Assembly: GCA_946002045.1 (NCBI GenBank) | Contig: CAMFYM010000065.1 | Coordinates: 1-6,940 of the forward strand | Reading direction: 5' to 3' | From: an uncultured Clostridia bacterium | Lineage (GTDB): Bacteria > Bacillota > Clostridia > Oscillospirales > Acutalibacteraceae | DNA length: 6,940 nucleotides | Part shown: in pieces, positions 5,496-6,940 of the stretch | Numbering within the stretch: the first letter of the stretch is position 1 | Layout of the letters: the number at the start of each line of letters is the position of its first letter | Program-made: the position numbers and the translations under genes | Notes under the pieces: generated by a model | What the model was told of the DNA's origin: nothing | The model's database searches: none | Seen by the model: only the letters and a program-made list of their open reading frames with translations

Positions 5496-6908
5496 ATGGA
5501 TTGGAAAGAGATTTATAAAAGCAAGCTTGTTACTGCTGAGGAAGCAATCAAAGCAATACATAACGGCGACAAGGTTGTTGTCGGATTAGCCTGTGGTGAA
5601 CCCTTTGGTATTGAACGAGCAATGGTAGAAAACTACCAGAGCTTTAAGGATGTTCAAATAACAAGTATGCTGACATTAGGTGACTCGCCTTGGATTAAGC
5701 CTGAAATGAAGGGGCATTTTTCTTTAAACTGCTTATTTGCTTCACAAAGCAACAGAAGGGCAATTTCTAACGGTGATTGTGAATTTACTACATCTCACTT
5801 TTATGAAATACCTGATATTATTAAAAACTATATTTGCCCTCGTGTTTCAATCGTTATGGTATCACCTCCCGATGAGCACGGCTATGTATCCTTCGGCACC
5901 TCTGTTGACTTTACAAGAGGCACAACAGACTATTGTGAGGTTGTAATTGCTCAGGTTAACAAATATATGCCACGAACATTTGGTAACAGCATTAAGCATG
6001 TTAGAGATTTTACATATTTTGTTGAAATTGATGAACCGTTGCCGGAGGTTAAGGATGTTGAAATAAGCGACATTGAAATGAAAATAGGCATCAACTGTGC
6101 ATCACTTATCAAGGACGGTGACTGCTTACAGCTTGGTATCGGCAGTATTCCAAATGCAGTTTGTGCACAGCTTTGGGATAAAAAGGACTTAGGCTTACAC
6201 AGTGAGCTTGTTGGCGACGGTGTTGTTGATTTGCTTGAGGCAGGAATTATTAACAATAAAAGAAAACAAACTAATCACGGACGCACGGTATTAGGTGCTG
6301 CTCTTGGTTCTAAAAAGCTAAATGACTATATTAACAATAATCCGTCTGTGGAGCTTCACCCTATTGATTATGTTAACAATCCGACTGAAATATCTAAAAA
6401 TGATAATATGGTTTCCATCAACTCCTGCTTACAGGTTGACCTGTTAGGACAGGTTGTATCGGACACTGTTGGACTAAATCAGTTTTCTGCTGTGGGAGGA
6501 CAGGTTGACTTTGTAAGAGGTGCAACAATGAGCCGTGGCGGCAGGTCAATTATTGCAATGCCATCTACTGCTAAAAAGGGCTTAATTTCAAGAATTGTTC
6601 CTTTGATTACAGAGGGTAGCGCCGTTACAACTCCACGAAATGATGTTAACTTTGTTGTAACCGAATACGGTATTGCACAGCTTAAGGGCAAAACACTTAA
6701 GGAAAGAGCAAGGGCACTTATACTTATAACACATCCTAAATTCCGTCCTCATTTGATTATTGAATATAAAAAGAGATTTAATGAGGATCCATTTACCAAG
6801 GAGGAGCTAAAGGAACAGCTTGATGACATCAAAAAGCATATTGATGAATCTGTTGGCGAATTACGAGAAAAATTACATGAGGATTTTAAGAAAATATTAA
6901 ATCATTAA
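5496..6908 (+). CDS. Acyl-CoA:acetate CoA-transferase, 4-hydroxybutyrate/butyryl-CoA type
   Basis: A 470-residue member of the acetyl-CoA hydrolase/transferase family, cytoplasmic, moving CoA between short-chain acyl-CoA and acetate during fermentation. Its N terminus (MDWKEIYKSKLVTAEEA, SGD-like NGDKV) and overall order resemble clostridial 4-hydroxybutyrate CoA-transferase (AbfT). Visible motifs are MVSPPDEHGY (121-130), LQLGIGSIPNAV (211-222), LHSELVGDG with the probable catalytic Glu237, the CoA-site loop GGQVDFVRGA (334-343), and MPSTAKKG and VTEYGIAQLKGK near the end. Such enzymes form a covalent glutamyl-CoA intermediate. The family ends at about EYKKRFN, but this protein continues for some 41 charged residues (430-470), predicted helical. 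AGAGGAG lies five bases before the ATG. Sequence alone does not separate 4-hydroxybutyrate, butyrate or other acyl substrates. It is monocistronic as far as the window shows. Confidence 0.92.
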   Translation: MDWKEIYKSKLVTAEEAIKAIHNGDKVVVGLACGEPFGIERAMVENYQSFKDVQITSMLTLGDSPWIKPEMKGHFSLNCLFASQSNRRAISNGDCEFTTSHFYEIPDIIKNYICPRVSIVMVSPPDEHGYVSFGTSVDFTRGTTDYCEVVIAQVNKYMPRTFGNSIKHVRDFTYFVEIDEPLPEVKDVEISDIEMKIGINCASLIKDGDCLQLGIGSIPNAVCAQLWDKKDLGLHSELVGDGVVDLLEAGIINNKRKQTNHGRTVLGAALGSKKLNDYINNNPSVELHPIDYVNNPTEISKNDNMVSINSCLQVDLLGQVVSDTVGLNQFSAVGGQVDFVRGATMSRGGRSIIAMPSTAKKGLISRIVPLITEGSAVTTPRNDVNFVVTEYGIAQLKGKTLKERARALILITHPKFRPHLIIEYKKRFNEDPFTKEELKEQLDDIKKHIDESVGELREKLHEDFKKILNH

Positions 6909-6940
6909 GATTATGTTAAATCATTGCGTTGTCTATTGAT

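Overview
This 6.9 kb AT-rich window comes from a low-GC Firmicute, almost certainly an anaerobe of class Clostridia and possibly a gut or rumen Oscillospirales/Ruminococcaceae-type organism. The grounds are base composition, Shine-Dalgarno-led genes with GTG and TTG starts, a SCIFF peptide/maturase pair (nearly universal in Clostridia), a clostridial-type short-chain acyl-CoA transferase and a GH110-like glycosidase. The class is well supported. The family is inference.

Layout: (1) Positions 1-282 hold no credible gene. Two near-identical copies (1-76 and 195-273) of a sequence resembling the 3' end of a tRNA-Leu gene plus its terminator flank two further hairpins. (2) At 343-2173, a six-helix membrane protein of unknown function overlaps a PLP-dependent Orn/Lys/Arg decarboxylase-family gene whose likely start is a TTG at 869. 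(3) At 2159-3850 lies a ranthipeptide (SCIFF) locus: a consensus promoter inside the end of the decarboxylase gene, the 48-residue precursor scfA (2221-2367, too short for usual ORF cut-offs), an attenuator-like terminator, and the radical SAM/SPASM maturase scfB. (4) A bidirectional terminator separates scfB from a convergent minus-strand beta-helix protein resembling GH110 alpha-1,3-galactosidases. (5) A 144 bp divergent intergenic region carries back-to-back promoters that share a 13 bp palindrome. (6) A CoA-transferase of the 4-hydroxybutyrate/butyryl-CoA:acetate type follows; the window ends 32 bp after its stop.

How the genes work together: only scfA and scfB clearly form one system, substrate and modifying enzyme. 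The membrane protein and decarboxylase are probably translationally coupled. The glycosidase and CoA-transferase are transcribed apart under facing promoters and fit a fermentative, glycan-using anaerobe, but nothing here ties them to the peptide locus.

The most striking observation is in scfA. It keeps six cysteines, but the two residues reported as thioether donor and acceptor in studied SCIFF peptides (Cys32 and Thr37) are both Ser here, and there is an additional Cys at position 13. The maturase still has every radical SAM and SPASM cysteine. Either the cross-link differs in this lineage or the peptide escapes the canonical modification.
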